64,000 bases of DNA from Slackia sp. (GTDB lineage: Bacteria > Actinomycetota > Coriobacteriia > Anaerosomatales > Anaerosomataceae): positions 1-64,000 of the forward strand of contig DYEA01000007.1 of the NCBI GenBank assembly GCA_020725885.1, given 5' to 3'. Positions within the stretch are counted from its first letter, which is position 1; every line of letters starts with the position of its first letter. A program made the position numbers and the translations under genes. This document shows, one piece after another, positions 17,973-26,180 of the stretch. The notes under the pieces are model-generated. The model saw only the letters and a program-made list of their open reading frames with translations, made no database searches and was not told the origin of the DNA.

Positions 17973-19523
17973 ATGACGGATCGGCCTGATTCGCACGACA
18001 CGCATCACGACGGCCTTCCCGTAGGTGAGACTGCCGGCGCGCTTCAGGGGGCGGATGTTGCGCGCGGCGTGCACGTTGGAGGCCCGAGCGAGTTCAGACG
18101 GTATCGGTGGGCGATCGTGGCCACGCTCGTGTTCGTCGACGTGGTCGCGCTCATCGCGTGCGCAGCGCTCGCGACGTACCTGCGCTTCTCGACGTTCAGC
18201 GCCCGCCTGGGCATCGAGAATCTGCCCCACGGCGCGTCCTATTACGAAGCGATGTGGGCGTTCGTCGTGCTCGGCATGGCGGCGCTGTGGCGAGAGGGGC
18301 TGTACGACCTCGAGCGGCTTACCTGGGGCGCCGGCGAGTTCTCGCGCATCGCGCGCGCGATGGCGCTCGCGGCGCTCGGGTTCGTGCTCGCGAGTTTCTG
18401 GCTCAAGCTCCCCGGGCTTTCCCGCGCGTGGCTCTTGCTCGCCACGGTCGTCTCGTTCCTTGGCGTGTCGCTGGGGCGGCTGGCGGTTAGGACCGCGCTC
18501 CGGGCAGTCAGGCGGCGCGGGCGCGTCTTGCGGCGCACGCTCATCGTCGGATCCAACCCCGAAGCCGCCGAGATCGCGCGGATCCTGCGCGCGAAGCCGG
18601 AGCATGGCCTCGTTCCGGTCGGATGCCTCGCCTCGAGCCACGCTGAGTACCTGCCGTTGAGCTACTGCGACGAGGGCGTCCCGCTGCTCGGCGAGGCCCG
18701 CGACCTCCGGGAGTTGGTCCTTGCGCACGCCATCGACACGGTCATCATCGCGACGACCGCGTTCGACCACGACATCGTGTCCCGGATGATCGCGGAACTT
18801 CGCGGCACGGGCGCGACGATCCAACTGTCGTCTGGCCTGTTCGACATCCTCACGTCGCGCGTCTTGGTGAAAGAGGTCGCCGGCGTGCCGCTGATCACGG
18901 TGCGCTCGGTGTCGTTCTCGCGGACGAACGCGTTCATCAAGCGCGTGTTCGACTTGGTTGTGGCATCCGTCATCGTCCTGATCGGCATGCCGGTGTGGCT
19001 GCTGGTAGCGCTCGCGATCAAACTGGACTCGCCCGGACCGGTGCTCTACAGGCAACAGCGCATCGGCAGGGGCGGACGGCCGTTCGGGATGTACAAGTTC
19101 CGCTCGATGTTCCGTGACGCGGACGCGCGCCTGGCCGAGCTGGAGGCCGCCAACGAGGCGGACGGGCCGCTGTTCAAGATCAAGGACGATCCGCGCGTCA
19201 CCCGCGTGGGCAAGGTGCTGCGGCGCTACTCGATCGACGAGTTCCCGCAGCTGATCAACGTCCTGAAAGGCGAGATGTCGCTCGTGGGCCCACGCCCGCC
19301 GCTTCCGCGCGAGGTTGAGGCGTACGGCGACCGCGAATGGCAGCGCATGCAGGTGCTGCCAGGCATGACCGGGCTGTGGCAGGTCTCGGGACGCTCGCAC
19401 CTCACCTTCGACGAGATGATCCGCCTCGACCTGTTCTACATCGAGAATTGGAGCGTCGCGTTCGACATCGCGTTGCTCGTACGGACGTTGCCGGCGGTCT
19501 TGGCCGCGCACGGCGCGTGGTGA
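17973..19523 (+). CDS. Polyprenyl glycosylphosphotransferase (WbaP/CpsE-like initiating enzyme)
   Basis: A 516-residue initiating enzyme that transfers a sugar-1-phosphate from a nucleotide sugar to undecaprenyl phosphate. The N-terminal part has four hydrophobic helices (about 45-165), then a CoA-binding-like/Rossmann domain around TLIVGSNPEAAEI. A re-entrant helix follows (about 320-345), and then the catalytic domain with SPGPVLYRQQRIG, YKFRSM, RRYSIDEFPQL and GEMSLVGPRPP. The last two blocks hold the catalytic Asp-Glu and the phosphate-binding region. It begins the repeat unit assembled by the genes at 6423-15838. GAGGGAG precedes ATG. Confidence 0.95.
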   Translation: MTDRPDSHDTHHDGLPVGETAGALQGADVARGVHVGGPSEFRRYRWAIVATLVFVDVVALIACAALATYLRFSTFSARLGIENLPHGASYYEAMWAFVVLGMAALWREGLYDLERLTWGAGEFSRIARAMALAALGFVLASFWLKLPGLSRAWLLLATVVSFLGVSLGRLAVRTALRAVRRRGRVLRRTLIVGSNPEAAEIARILRAKPEHGLVPVGCLASSHAEYLPLSYCDEGVPLLGEARDLRELVLAHAIDTVIIATTAFDHDIVSRMIAELRGTGATIQLSSGLFDILTSRVLVKEVAGVPLITVRSVSFSRTNAFIKRVFDLVVASVIVLIGMPVWLLVALAIKLDSPGPVLYRQQRIGRGGRPFGMYKFRSMFRDADARLAELEAANEADGPLFKIKDDPRVTRVGKVLRRYSIDEFPQLINVLKGEMSLVGPRPPLPREVEAYGDREWQRMQVLPGMTGLWQVSGRSHLTFDEMIRLDLFYIENWSVAFDIALLVRTLPAVLAAHGAW

Positions 19524-19545
19524 TGGACCCGCAGAGGAGGAGTGC

Positions 19546-20634
19546 GTGCGCGTCATCGTAGTAGTGGGCGCAAGGCCGAACTTCATCAAGGTGGCGCCGC
19601 TCGTTCCGGCGCTCACTGCGCACGGCATCGCGGCCGACATCGTCCACACCGGGCAGCACTACGACGCCGCGATGTCGGACGTGTTCTTCGAAGACCTCGA
19701 GCTCCCGGAGCCGCGGTGGTTCTTGGGTGTCGGAAGCGGCACGCATGCCACGCAGACAGCCGCCGCGATGGTGAAGCTCGAGGAGCTGCTCGCCGTCGAG
19801 CGGCCCGACGCGCTGCTCGTGGTGGGCGACGTGAACTCGACGCTCGCAGGCGCGCTCGCTGCCGTCAAGCTCCACATCCCGGTCGTGCACCTGGAGGCCG
19901 GATTGCGCTCCCGCGACTTCTCGATGCCTGAAGAGGTCAACCGGCTCGTCACCGACCAGTTGTCGGCGCTGCTCCTCACGCCGGTGCGCGAAGCAGACGA
20001 GAACCTCGTCCGCGAAGGCGTCGACCCGGCCCGGATCCGCTTCGTCGGCAACGTCATGGCGGAGAGCCTGCTCCGTGCGCTGCCGCGAGTGGAGGCCCGA
20101 GACGCGTGCGCCCGATACGGCCTTGCGCGCGGCGCTTACGTGCTCGCGACCGTGCATCGCCCTGAGAACACCGACCATCCGGAGCGGCTCGCCGAGATCG
20201 TGGCCGCGCTGCGGGAATCGCCGCTGCCCGTGCTGTTCCCTGTGCACCCGCGCACGCGCCCGAGGCTGGCGGAGCACGGGCTGCTCGCATCCGCGCACGG
20301 GGTCGTGCTGACGGATCCCGTGGGTTACCTGGACATGCTGTCGCTCGAACGCGACGCGGCAGCGATCGTCACTGACTCTGGCGGTGTGCAGGAGGAGGCG
20401 TGCATGCTCCACACGCCGTGCGTCACGGTCCGCCGCAGCACGGAGCGCAGGATCACCATCGAGGTCGGGGCGAACCGCTTGGTCGGCGCGTGGCGCGACA
20501 AGATCTCGGCGGCGCTTGCAGACGCGCTGGCATCGTCGCGTGACTGGCCCACGCCCGAATTCTGGGACGACCGCGTGTCCGTGCGGGTCGCCGAAGCGCT
20601 TGTATCTGGCGTCGAGCCGATGCCGGGGGTGTGA
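19546..20634 (+). CDS. wecB: UDP-N-acetylglucosamine 2-epimerase (non-hydrolysing)
   Basis: A 362-residue GT-B-like epimerase interconverting UDP-GlcNAc and UDP-ManNAc. The N-terminus GARPNFIKVAPL, HTGQHYD, VVGDVNSTLA, VHLEAGLRS, MPEEVNR and the C-terminal TDSGGVQEEA are all family signatures. Strong GAGGAGGAG before GTG. It could supply ManNAc for the WecG/TagA-type transferase at 15062. No wecC-like dehydrogenase is in the window, so ManNAc itself may be used. Confidence 0.95.
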   Translation: MRVIVVVGARPNFIKVAPLVPALTAHGIAADIVHTGQHYDAAMSDVFFEDLELPEPRWFLGVGSGTHATQTAAAMVKLEELLAVERPDALLVVGDVNSTLAGALAAVKLHIPVVHLEAGLRSRDFSMPEEVNRLVTDQLSALLLTPVREADENLVREGVDPARIRFVGNVMAESLLRALPRVEARDACARYGLARGAYVLATVHRPENTDHPERLAEIVAALRESPLPVLFPVHPRTRPRLAEHGLLASAHGVVLTDPVGYLDMLSLERDAAAIVTDSGGVQEEACMLHTPCVTVRRSTERRITIEVGANRLVGAWRDKISAALADALASSRDWPTPEFWDDRVSVRVAEALVSGVEPMPGV

Positions 20635-20635
20635 C

Positions 20636-21640
20636 ATGCGGGTGCTGGTGACTGGGGGAGCCGGGTACGTCGGCAGCGTGAGCGTGCGCCTGCTGCTCCA
20701 GGCGGGACACGAGGTGGTCGTGCTGGACACGCTGGAGCGCGGCCACAGGGAGGCCGTCGACGACCGGGCCGACTTCGTCCTCGGCGACGTGGGAGACGCG
20801 GACGCGGTACGCGAAGCGCTCTGCTGTTGCGACGCGGTGCTGCACTGCGCGGGGTACATCGACGTCGCCGAGTCCGTCCGCGACCCGGAGGCGTACTTCG
20901 AGAACAACGCGAGCAAGCCGGCCGTCCTGCTCGAGCAGATGCGGATCGCAGGCGTCGACGCGCTGGTGTTCTCGTCGACCGCCGCGGTGTACGGCGAGCC
21001 TGACGCCGTTCCCATCCCCGAAGACGCCCCGTGCCGGCCGGTGAACCCCTACGGGGAAAGCAAGCTTCGCTTCGAGCAGGCCATCGCGGCGGCATCGCAG
21101 TCCTGGGGGCTGCGCGCCGTGGTTTTCCGGTACTTCAACGTAGCCGGGGCGTGGCCTGACGGCTCGCTCGGGGAGGCGCACGAGCCTGAGACGCACATCA
21201 TCCCGAGGGTGCTCGGCGTCATCCGCGACGGGGTGCGCGAGTTCGAGATTTACGGGCGTGACTATCCGACGCCCGACGGCACGTGCATCCGCGACTACAT
21301 CCACGTCTGCGACCTCGCCGATGCCCACGTCAGAGGACTCGAGCGGCTCGTCGCGGGCAAGGACGGGTGCGTGTGCAACCTCGGGACCGGCAAGGGGTGG
21401 TCGAACCTCGAGGTCGTGCAGGCCTGCGCGCGAACCGCCAGCGTTTCCATGAAGGTGACGTTCGGGCCCCGGCGGCCCGGGGACCCAGCGGTCTTGGTGG
21501 CGGGTGCGGACCGCGCTCGGGCGCTCTTGGGCTGGCGCCCCCGCCGGTCCGACCTGGGGACGATCGTGGAGGACGCGTGGCGTTGGGAGCGCGGTGGGCG
21601 GTTCGGCGCTGGGCGCAAGGATGTCACGGGTTCGTGCTAA
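20636..21640 (+). CDS. galE: UDP-glucose 4-epimerase
   Basis: A 334-residue extended SDR. GGAGYVGS near residue 7 binds NAD; SSTAAVYGEP and YGESK give the catalytic Ser and Tyr-x3-Lys; RYFNVAGAWPDG and DGTCIRDYIHV are typical of GalE. It makes UDP-galactose (or UDP-GalNAc) for the glycan. ATG 20636 starts one base after the wecB stop and places the Rossmann motif at the N-terminus. Confidence 0.93.
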   Translation: MRVLVTGGAGYVGSVSVRLLLQAGHEVVVLDTLERGHREAVDDRADFVLGDVGDADAVREALCCCDAVLHCAGYIDVAESVRDPEAYFENNASKPAVLLEQMRIAGVDALVFSSTAAVYGEPDAVPIPEDAPCRPVNPYGESKLRFEQAIAAASQSWGLRAVVFRYFNVAGAWPDGSLGEAHEPETHIIPRVLGVIRDGVREFEIYGRDYPTPDGTCIRDYIHVCDLADAHVRGLERLVAGKDGCVCNLGTGKGWSNLEVVQACARTASVSMKVTFGPRRPGDPAVLVAGADRARALLGWRPRRSDLGTIVEDAWRWERGGRFGAGRKDVTGSC

Positions 21641-21694
21641 GATTTGACCACGCGGCTCGGGGAGAGCCGTCGCGTCGCTGGAGAAGGGGGATCC

Positions 21695-23890
21695 ATGGCT
21701 CGGAGCATCAGGTCACGCGTGCTTCCTCTCGTGCTCGCCGCGGCTCTTTTGTGCGTTCAGGCGGCTCCTGCGGCGATGGGGAACGAAAGCTGCCCAACGC
21801 GCCTGCCGGGTGGTGAGACGAAAGCCGCGTCGTCCGCAGCGCCGAAGGTCGGACGCGGCACCGGGACACGGACAGGATTGGCACCGGCCACGGCTGGGAT
21901 ACCTGGCGCGGTCGCCCTTCCACCGTCGCCGGTCGCCGGCTCGCTGGACTACGCGACGCATCGCCAGGACGTGTACGCGGTGCCGATCTGGAGCGAGAAG
22001 CGGTTGGCTGTGACCCTGACGGGGCAAGCCTCCCTCAATGCCGACGTGTACGTGTTCGGGCCGGGCACGACGGCCGTGGATCCGGGCGCTGCGCTGTGCT
22101 CCACGCTAGGGGACGAGTTTCCGAAGAGCGCAATCCTCGACGTACCGGCAGGCGCGACTGGCGTCTACTACGTCGTCGTGTATGCATGGTCGGGCAGCGG
22201 CACGTACGGGATGGAATGGCAGATGGTCGATCCGGTCGGCGAGCCGGACGACGACGTGCCCGGAACGCTGCTGACCGCTTCCACCTCGTTGCAGACCACG
22301 ACGGGCGCGCTCGGGTGGCCCGCTGACATCGACGACGTCTACGCGATCCCGGTGGCGGACGGTCAGCGCCTGATCGTCCAGCTCGACGGTCCTGATGGGG
22401 CTGACTATGACCTGCGGCTCTTCGCTCCTGGGACGCCGACTGTCATCGGCGCCACGGCGCGGCTCGGCTCGTCCGGCGCGACTGCGGACGAATCGCTGCT
22501 GTATGACGTGCTCGCCGGAGAAGGGGGCACGTGGTACGTGGACGTGCGCGCAGCGCGGGGCGCGGGCGGGTACACGCTGCGGTGGCGCGTCGTCCCCGTG
22601 CCGCCCGGGACGTGGGAGACGCTCGCGTCAGCGACGCCGCTTTCGGGCGCCGGCGGCACCGTGATGGGATCCCTCGACCGGCTAACGGATGCCAACGACG
22701 TGTTCGCGGTGGGCCTTGAAGCGGGCAAGCGCCTTTCCGTGACGCTCGACGGTGCAGAGGGCACAGACTTCGACCTGTACCTGCACAGCACGGACGGGTC
22801 GCAGATCGTCGCCTTCGACGAAGACGGCGTCTATCCCGACAGGCTGCAGGCCGATGTCGCGGTTGCAGGGACGTACTTCATCGAAGTGCGGGCGTTCACC
22901 GGATCTGGCGCGTACCTCCTCGACTGGAGCGTGACGGACACGCCTGCTTTCGTCGCCTGCATGCGGGATGCCGGACTCGACAGGTACCAGACCGCGCTCG
23001 CAGTGTCGTGGGCCGCCTTCCCGGGCAGTTCGGTCGCGACGGTGGTGCTCGCGAGCGGAGAGGTCTTCCCGGACGCACTGGCGGCGGCCGGACTTGCGGG
23101 CTGCTACGGCTCGCCTGTGCTGCTGACGCGGAAGTCCTCGCTGCCGGACGGGTTGATTCCGGAGATCAGGCGCCTGGGAGCGAAGAGCGTCGTCATCGTC
23201 GGCGGCACGGGCGCGGTCACCGACGACGTGAAGAAGACGCTGACACAGGCCGGGTTCGCCGTAGACCGCGTAGCGGGTCTGAATCGGTACGAAACTGCTC
23301 GCGCCGTGGCCGCGAGGATACGCAAGCTGACTGGCGGTGGATTCTCCGGCATCGCGTTCGTTGCGCGTGGCGACGACTTCGCGGACGCGCTCGCGGTCGG
23401 GCCGTGCGCCTACGCGCTCAAGGCGCCAGTGCTCCTGACGACACCGACCGCGCTCCACGCCGACGCGCAGGCTGCAATCCAAGAGAACCGGATCACCGAC
23501 GTCTACATCGCCGGTGGCACGGGCGCAGTCTCTGAGGCTGTGCGCCAGGCTATCCAACCGCTGGTTACTCGCCCGGTCGTGCGGCTCGCCGGTCAGGACC
23601 GGTTCGGGACTGCAGCCGCAGTGGCGGACTACGCGACGAAGATGTACTGGCTTGAAGAGGGCGGCGTTCTCGTGGCCACGGGAAGCCTGTTCCCTGACGC
23701 GTTGGGTGGCGGCGCCGCTGCCGGGAAGCGCGGATTCGCGGTCTTGCTGACCCGGACCACCGTGCTCCCCGATGCGACGAGCAAGTACCTCGCCGCACGG
23801 AAGGGGACGATCGTCCAAGCCCGCATCGCAGGCGGCACCGGAGCTGTGTCCGACCAGGTGAAGGCCGCGATCGAGAAGCTCCTGCGATAG
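21695..23890 (+). CDS. Secreted cell-wall-binding protein: PPC-like repeats plus three CWB2 repeats
   Basis: A 731-residue secreted protein with a signal peptide (about 1-27, ending near AAPAAMG). Three similar beta-rich repeats (about 70-420) are read as pre-peptidase C-terminal-like domains, each with a D-V-[YF]-A-[IV] strand and a D-[VF]-D-L-[RY] strand. Three cell wall binding type 2 repeats fill the C-terminal 300 residues. These show the recurring LA-x-G-[DE]-x-FPDAL, GGTGAV and RLAG-x-[DN]R[YF]-T features. CWB2 repeats bind anionic wall polymers in Gram-positives. No enzymatic domain is visible, so it may be a surface adhesin or S-layer-like protein. GGAGAAGGGGG precedes ATG 21695. Confidence 0.88.
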   Translation: MARSIRSRVLPLVLAAALLCVQAAPAAMGNESCPTRLPGGETKAASSAAPKVGRGTGTRTGLAPATAGIPGAVALPPSPVAGSLDYATHRQDVYAVPIWSEKRLAVTLTGQASLNADVYVFGPGTTAVDPGAALCSTLGDEFPKSAILDVPAGATGVYYVVVYAWSGSGTYGMEWQMVDPVGEPDDDVPGTLLTASTSLQTTTGALGWPADIDDVYAIPVADGQRLIVQLDGPDGADYDLRLFAPGTPTVIGATARLGSSGATADESLLYDVLAGEGGTWYVDVRAARGAGGYTLRWRVVPVPPGTWETLASATPLSGAGGTVMGSLDRLTDANDVFAVGLEAGKRLSVTLDGAEGTDFDLYLHSTDGSQIVAFDEDGVYPDRLQADVAVAGTYFIEVRAFTGSGAYLLDWSVTDTPAFVACMRDAGLDRYQTALAVSWAAFPGSSVATVVLASGEVFPDALAAAGLAGCYGSPVLLTRKSSLPDGLIPEIRRLGAKSVVIVGGTGAVTDDVKKTLTQAGFAVDRVAGLNRYETARAVAARIRKLTGGGFSGIAFVARGDDFADALAVGPCAYALKAPVLLTTPTALHADAQAAIQENRITDVYIAGGTGAVSEAVRQAIQPLVTRPVVRLAGQDRFGTAAAVADYATKMYWLEEGGVLVATGSLFPDALGGGAAAGKRGFAVLLTRTTVLPDATSKYLAARKGTIVQARIAGGTGAVSDQVKAAIEKLLR

Positions 23891-23980
23891 GGTCGTCGAT
23901 CTACGTCCGCTGACGGGGCTTCCCCTCGATGGCAGGAACGGGTAGAATTGCCTGCGCTGCAGGTAGGTGGCAGCAGGTTT

Positions 23981-24055
23981 GGGCGATTAGCTCAGTGGGA
24001 GAGCGCTTCCTTCACACGGAAGAAGTCACAGGTTCAAATCCTGTATCGCCCACCA
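23981..24055 (+). tRNA. tRNA-Val (CAC)
   Basis: A 75-base cloverleaf with encoded CCA. The acceptor is GGGCGAT/ATCGCCC, the anticodon stem-loop CTTCC-TTCACAC-GGAAG has anticodon CAC, and the T arm is ACAGGTTCAAATCCTGT. A -10-like TAGAAT lies at 23943-23948. Confidence 0.95.
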
Positions 24056-24069
24056 TCAGCACTCATCTT

Positions 24070-24104
24070 GGAGGCGGCGTCTGCGACAGCGCAGGCGCCG
24101 CTCC
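24070..24104 (+). other. Strong hairpin after tRNA-Val
   Basis: A GC-rich stem (24070-24085 with 24090-24104, loop ACAG) with one bulged G and one G-T pair. No T run follows, so it may be a processing or Rho-related end of the tRNA transcript, or a structured leader of the next gene. Confidence 0.4.
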
Positions 24105-24163
24105 TGCATCTCGCCCCAGGAATCCGGTGTCCGCTCAACGGTGCGCATGAGGAGGGCCGTCCC

Positions 24164-24511
24164 GTGTTCGATGACGACTACAAGGAGTACCTGGACAGCC
24201 AAGATGACGCCACTGTGTGGGACCGCGAGGAGTACCTTGAAGTCCTCGGCATCGAGCCGGAAGACGATTGGGACGACGGCAGGAGCTCAGACGACGAACG
24301 GCTCGCTTGGTCGGTGCTGTACGACGACGACAACCTCCCTGAAGAGGACGAGTACGAGGACTTCGAGGACGACTACGAGGAGGAAGAGGGCGAGGGCGAA
24401 GAGGGTGAGAGCCCGGAGCCTTTAGACGAGGAGTACACGCCTCCAGTCCCAGTGTCGCCCGAGGTTCCGATGCCGTGCGATTTCCTCGACGAGGGCGAGA
24501 TCCCGTTCTGA
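24164..24511 (+). CDS. Very acidic small protein, unknown function
   Basis: A 115-residue protein not matched to any family I know. Asp and Glu make up close to half of it, with a run of mixed D/E/Y at about 55-85, then a Pro-rich tail. There are almost no basic residues and no membrane segment, so it is probably disordered and cytoplasmic. GTG 24164 is preceded by GAGGAGGG at 7 bases, which supports it as a real gene; longer in-frame starts would run through tRNA-Val. It might be a nucleic-acid mimic or a cation-binding protein; neither can be shown. Confidence 0.6.
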   Translation: MFDDDYKEYLDSQDDATVWDREEYLEVLGIEPEDDWDDGRSSDDERLAWSVLYDDDNLPEEDEYEDFEDDYEEEEGEGEEGESPEPLDEEYTPPVPVSPEVPMPCDFLDEGEIPF

Positions 24512-24531
24512 CGCTTTCTGATGCACGGCAC

Positions 24532-24561
24532 GTTGCGCGCGCGGCCGTCGTGACGCGCAAC
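24532..24561 (+). terminator. Hairpin after the acidic protein gene
   Basis: Perfect 8-base arms GTTGCGCG (24532-24539) and CGCGCAAC (24554-24561) with a 14-base loop. No T tract follows; a Rho-type or weak terminator is possible. Confidence 0.4.
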
Positions 24562-24566
24562 GCATC

Positions 24567-24584
24567 TTGTAACTATGTTTACAA
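24567..24584 (+). promoter_or_regulatory. Operator-like dyad 1 overlapping the nuo -35 box
   Basis: TTGTAACTATGTTTACAA is an 18-base imperfect palindrome with TTGTAA/TTACAA arms. It covers the predicted -35 box. In length and arms it resembles Rex sites (TTGTGAA-N4-TTCACAA), and Rex controls nuo in Streptomyces, but two positions per half-site differ. The regulator is inferred. Confidence 0.5.
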
Positions 24585-24607
24585 TGTCTTGGCGGCCGTG
24601 GTATAAG
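24578..24607 (+). promoter_or_regulatory. Promoter of the complex I operon
   Basis: TTTACA (24578-24583) and TATAAG (24602-24607) each match the sigma-70 consensus in five of six positions, 18 bases apart. TG and one base (24599-24601) precede the -10. The predicted start is near 24614, leaving a leader of about 125 bases before nuoA. Confidence 0.62.
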
Positions 24608-24612
24608 TCCGC

Positions 24613-24626
24613 CATCTGGCCAGATG
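24613..24626 (+). promoter_or_regulatory. Perfect palindrome at the nuo transcription start
   Basis: CATCTGGCCAGATG is a perfect 14-base palindrome exactly where transcription should begin. It may be a repressor site or may form a hairpin at the 5' end of the mRNA. Confidence 0.4.
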
Positions 24627-24685
24627 CTTCTGGACAAGCGTGCACTCTTCTTGCAGGACTTCGCGGTGGTCGCTGCGAATAGTGA

Positions 24686-24703
24686 TAGTAACGCTTGTTA
24701 CAG
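24686..24703 (+). promoter_or_regulatory. Operator-like dyad 2 in the nuo leader
   Basis: TAGTAACGCTTGTTACAG is an 18-base dyad with the same GTAAC-N4-[GT]TTAC core as dyad 1, 119 bases further on. Two sites of matching form suggest one regulator, perhaps with looping. Confidence 0.45.
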
Positions 24704-24740
24704 AGTGCCGTCTGAGTGAGCGTACGGGGGTGAGGCGTTC

Positions 24741-25103
24741 GTGGGAGGCAGGTCGGCGGTGCTGTTCGCAACGGGTCTCGTCGCAGGCCCCGCGCTGTTC
24801 CTCCTGATTTTGCTGACGTTGCAGCGGCTGCTCGCTCCACGACGGCCCGATCCAGTCAAAGAGAGCGCGTTCGAGTGCGGCATCCCGCAGGCGGACGTCC
24901 CGTGGAAACCGTTCAACGTGCGGTTCGCCGCCGTTGCCGCCCTGTTCGTCATCTTCGACGTCGAGGGCGTGCTGCTGTTCGCCGTGGCGCCTGCAGTGAA
25001 GGGCTCGCTTGCCGGCGTCCTCGAGGTCGGCGCGTTCGTGTCGATGCTCGCGATCGGCCTGCTGTACGCGTGGCGGAAGGGGCTGTTGTCGTGGCTGCGA
25101 TAG
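24741..25103 (+). CDS. nuoA: NADH-quinone oxidoreductase subunit A
   Basis: A 120-residue membrane subunit with three helices. The block FECGIPQADVPWKPFNVRF with its conserved Cys and the Asp-Glu pair in VIFDVEGVLLFA are NuoA signatures; the acidic residues lie in the second helix. GTG start with GAGG 5 bases upstream. First gene of a tightly packed eleven-gene operon running to 35779. Confidence 0.96.
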   Translation: MGGRSAVLFATGLVAGPALFLLILLTLQRLLAPRRPDPVKESAFECGIPQADVPWKPFNVRFAAVAALFVIFDVEGVLLFAVAPAVKGSLAGVLEVGAFVSMLAIGLLYAWRKGLLSWLR

Positions 25104-25714
25104 ACGAGCTCGCAGAGTTCCTCGAACGGACCCCCGGCGGCGGCATCCTGCTCACGACCGTCGATGCCGTCATGAACTGGGCGCGCGGCAAGTCGCTGTG
25201 GACCTTCCCGATGGGTACGGCGTGCTGCGCCATGGAGTTCATCGCTGCGTCGTTCTCGCGGTTCGACTTCGACCGGCATGGCACCATCCCGCGTCCCGAC
25301 CCGCGTCACTGCGACGTGATGGTGGTGGCCGGCACCGTTACCCGCAAGATGATGCCCGCGGTGAAGCGCATCTACGACCAGATGCCTGAACCGAAGTGGG
25401 TCGTCGCGATGGGCAACTGCGCCGTGTCGGGCGGCATCTTCTACTACGACACCTACTCCGTCGTGCGGGGCGTCGACGAGTTCCTGCCGGTGGACGTCTA
25501 CATCGCCGGCTGCCCGCCGCGGCCCGAGGCATTGCAAGACGCGATCTTGCAGCTTCGCAAGAAGATCGCGACCGAGTCGATCTCGAAGCGCCGCACGCGT
25601 CCGCTGGTGAGCGACCTCGCTCTTCCGACAGACCCGCGCAAAGGCGACCTGCTGTCCGCTGCAGACGCTGACGAAGAGGATGAGGCTCCCGCCACGAGGA
25701 GCGTGAGCGCATGA
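25091..25714 (+). CDS. nuoB: NADH-quinone oxidoreductase subunit B (cluster N2)
   Basis: A 207-residue peripheral subunit that carries cluster N2, which reduces quinone. The four ligands are present: the tandem Cys45-Cys46 (GTACCAMEF), Cys110 (GNCAVSGG) and Cys141 (AGCPPRPE). A C-terminal tail of about 45 residues after the conserved QLRKKI is Asp/Glu-rich and longer than usual. GTG 25091 has GGAAGGGG upstream and overlaps nuoA by 13 bases. Confidence 0.95.
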   Translation: MAAIDELAEFLERTPGGGILLTTVDAVMNWARGKSLWTFPMGTACCAMEFIAASFSRFDFDRHGTIPRPDPRHCDVMVVAGTVTRKMMPAVKRIYDQMPEPKWVVAMGNCAVSGGIFYYDTYSVVRGVDEFLPVDVYIAGCPPRPEALQDAILQLRKKIATESISKRRTRPLVSDLALPTDPRKGDLLSAADADEEDEAPATRSVSA

Positions 25715-26172
25715 GGATCGAAGAGCTCCGCGAGCGCGTGTGCGCGATGTACCCGGACCTGTGCCCGCTGTTCTCCATCGAGTTCGGGGACGGCGCGATC
25801 AGCGTCCCGTTGGAGCGGGTCCACTCCGCTGCGGCGGACCTCAAGGAGATGGGCTTCGACAGGCTGGGCATGGTCACGGCGGTCGACCGCGGCGAGGAGT
25901 TCGAGATCGTCTATCGCCTGCAGTCCCGCGACCTCCGTGCAGGGATGTTCCTCAAGGCCCTCGTGCCGCGGTCCGATCCCCGCGTACCGAGCATGTGCGA
26001 CCTGTGGCCCGCCGCGAATTGGCAGGAGCGCGAGGTCTACGACCTGTTCGGCATCGTCTTCGAGGGCCACCCGGACCTGCGCAGGATCCTCCTTCCCGAC
26101 GATTGGGAAGGCCATCCGCTTCGCAAGGACTACGTGGATGAGCGCATCATCCCGAGGCCGGACTACATCTAG
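25711..26172 (+). CDS. nuoC: NADH-quinone oxidoreductase subunit C
   Basis: A 153-residue 30-kDa-type subunit of the connecting arm, with no cofactor. The family block [31 protein letters not shown] and the final GHPLRKDY are clear. It is a separate gene, not fused to nuoD. ATGA overlap with nuoB. Confidence 0.95.
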   Translation: MRIEELRERVCAMYPDLCPLFSIEFGDGAISVPLERVHSAAADLKEMGFDRLGMVTAVDRGEEFEIVYRLQSRDLRAGMFLKALVPRSDPRVPSMCDLWPAANWQEREVYDLFGIVFEGHPDLRRILLPDDWEGHPLRKDYVDERIIPRPDYI

Positions 26173-26180
26173 GGGCGTCG

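Noticed and set aside
23948-24163. Longer N-terminus for the acidic protein
   Set aside because: It runs through tRNA-Val and differs completely in composition; GTG 24164 has an excellent ribosome site.
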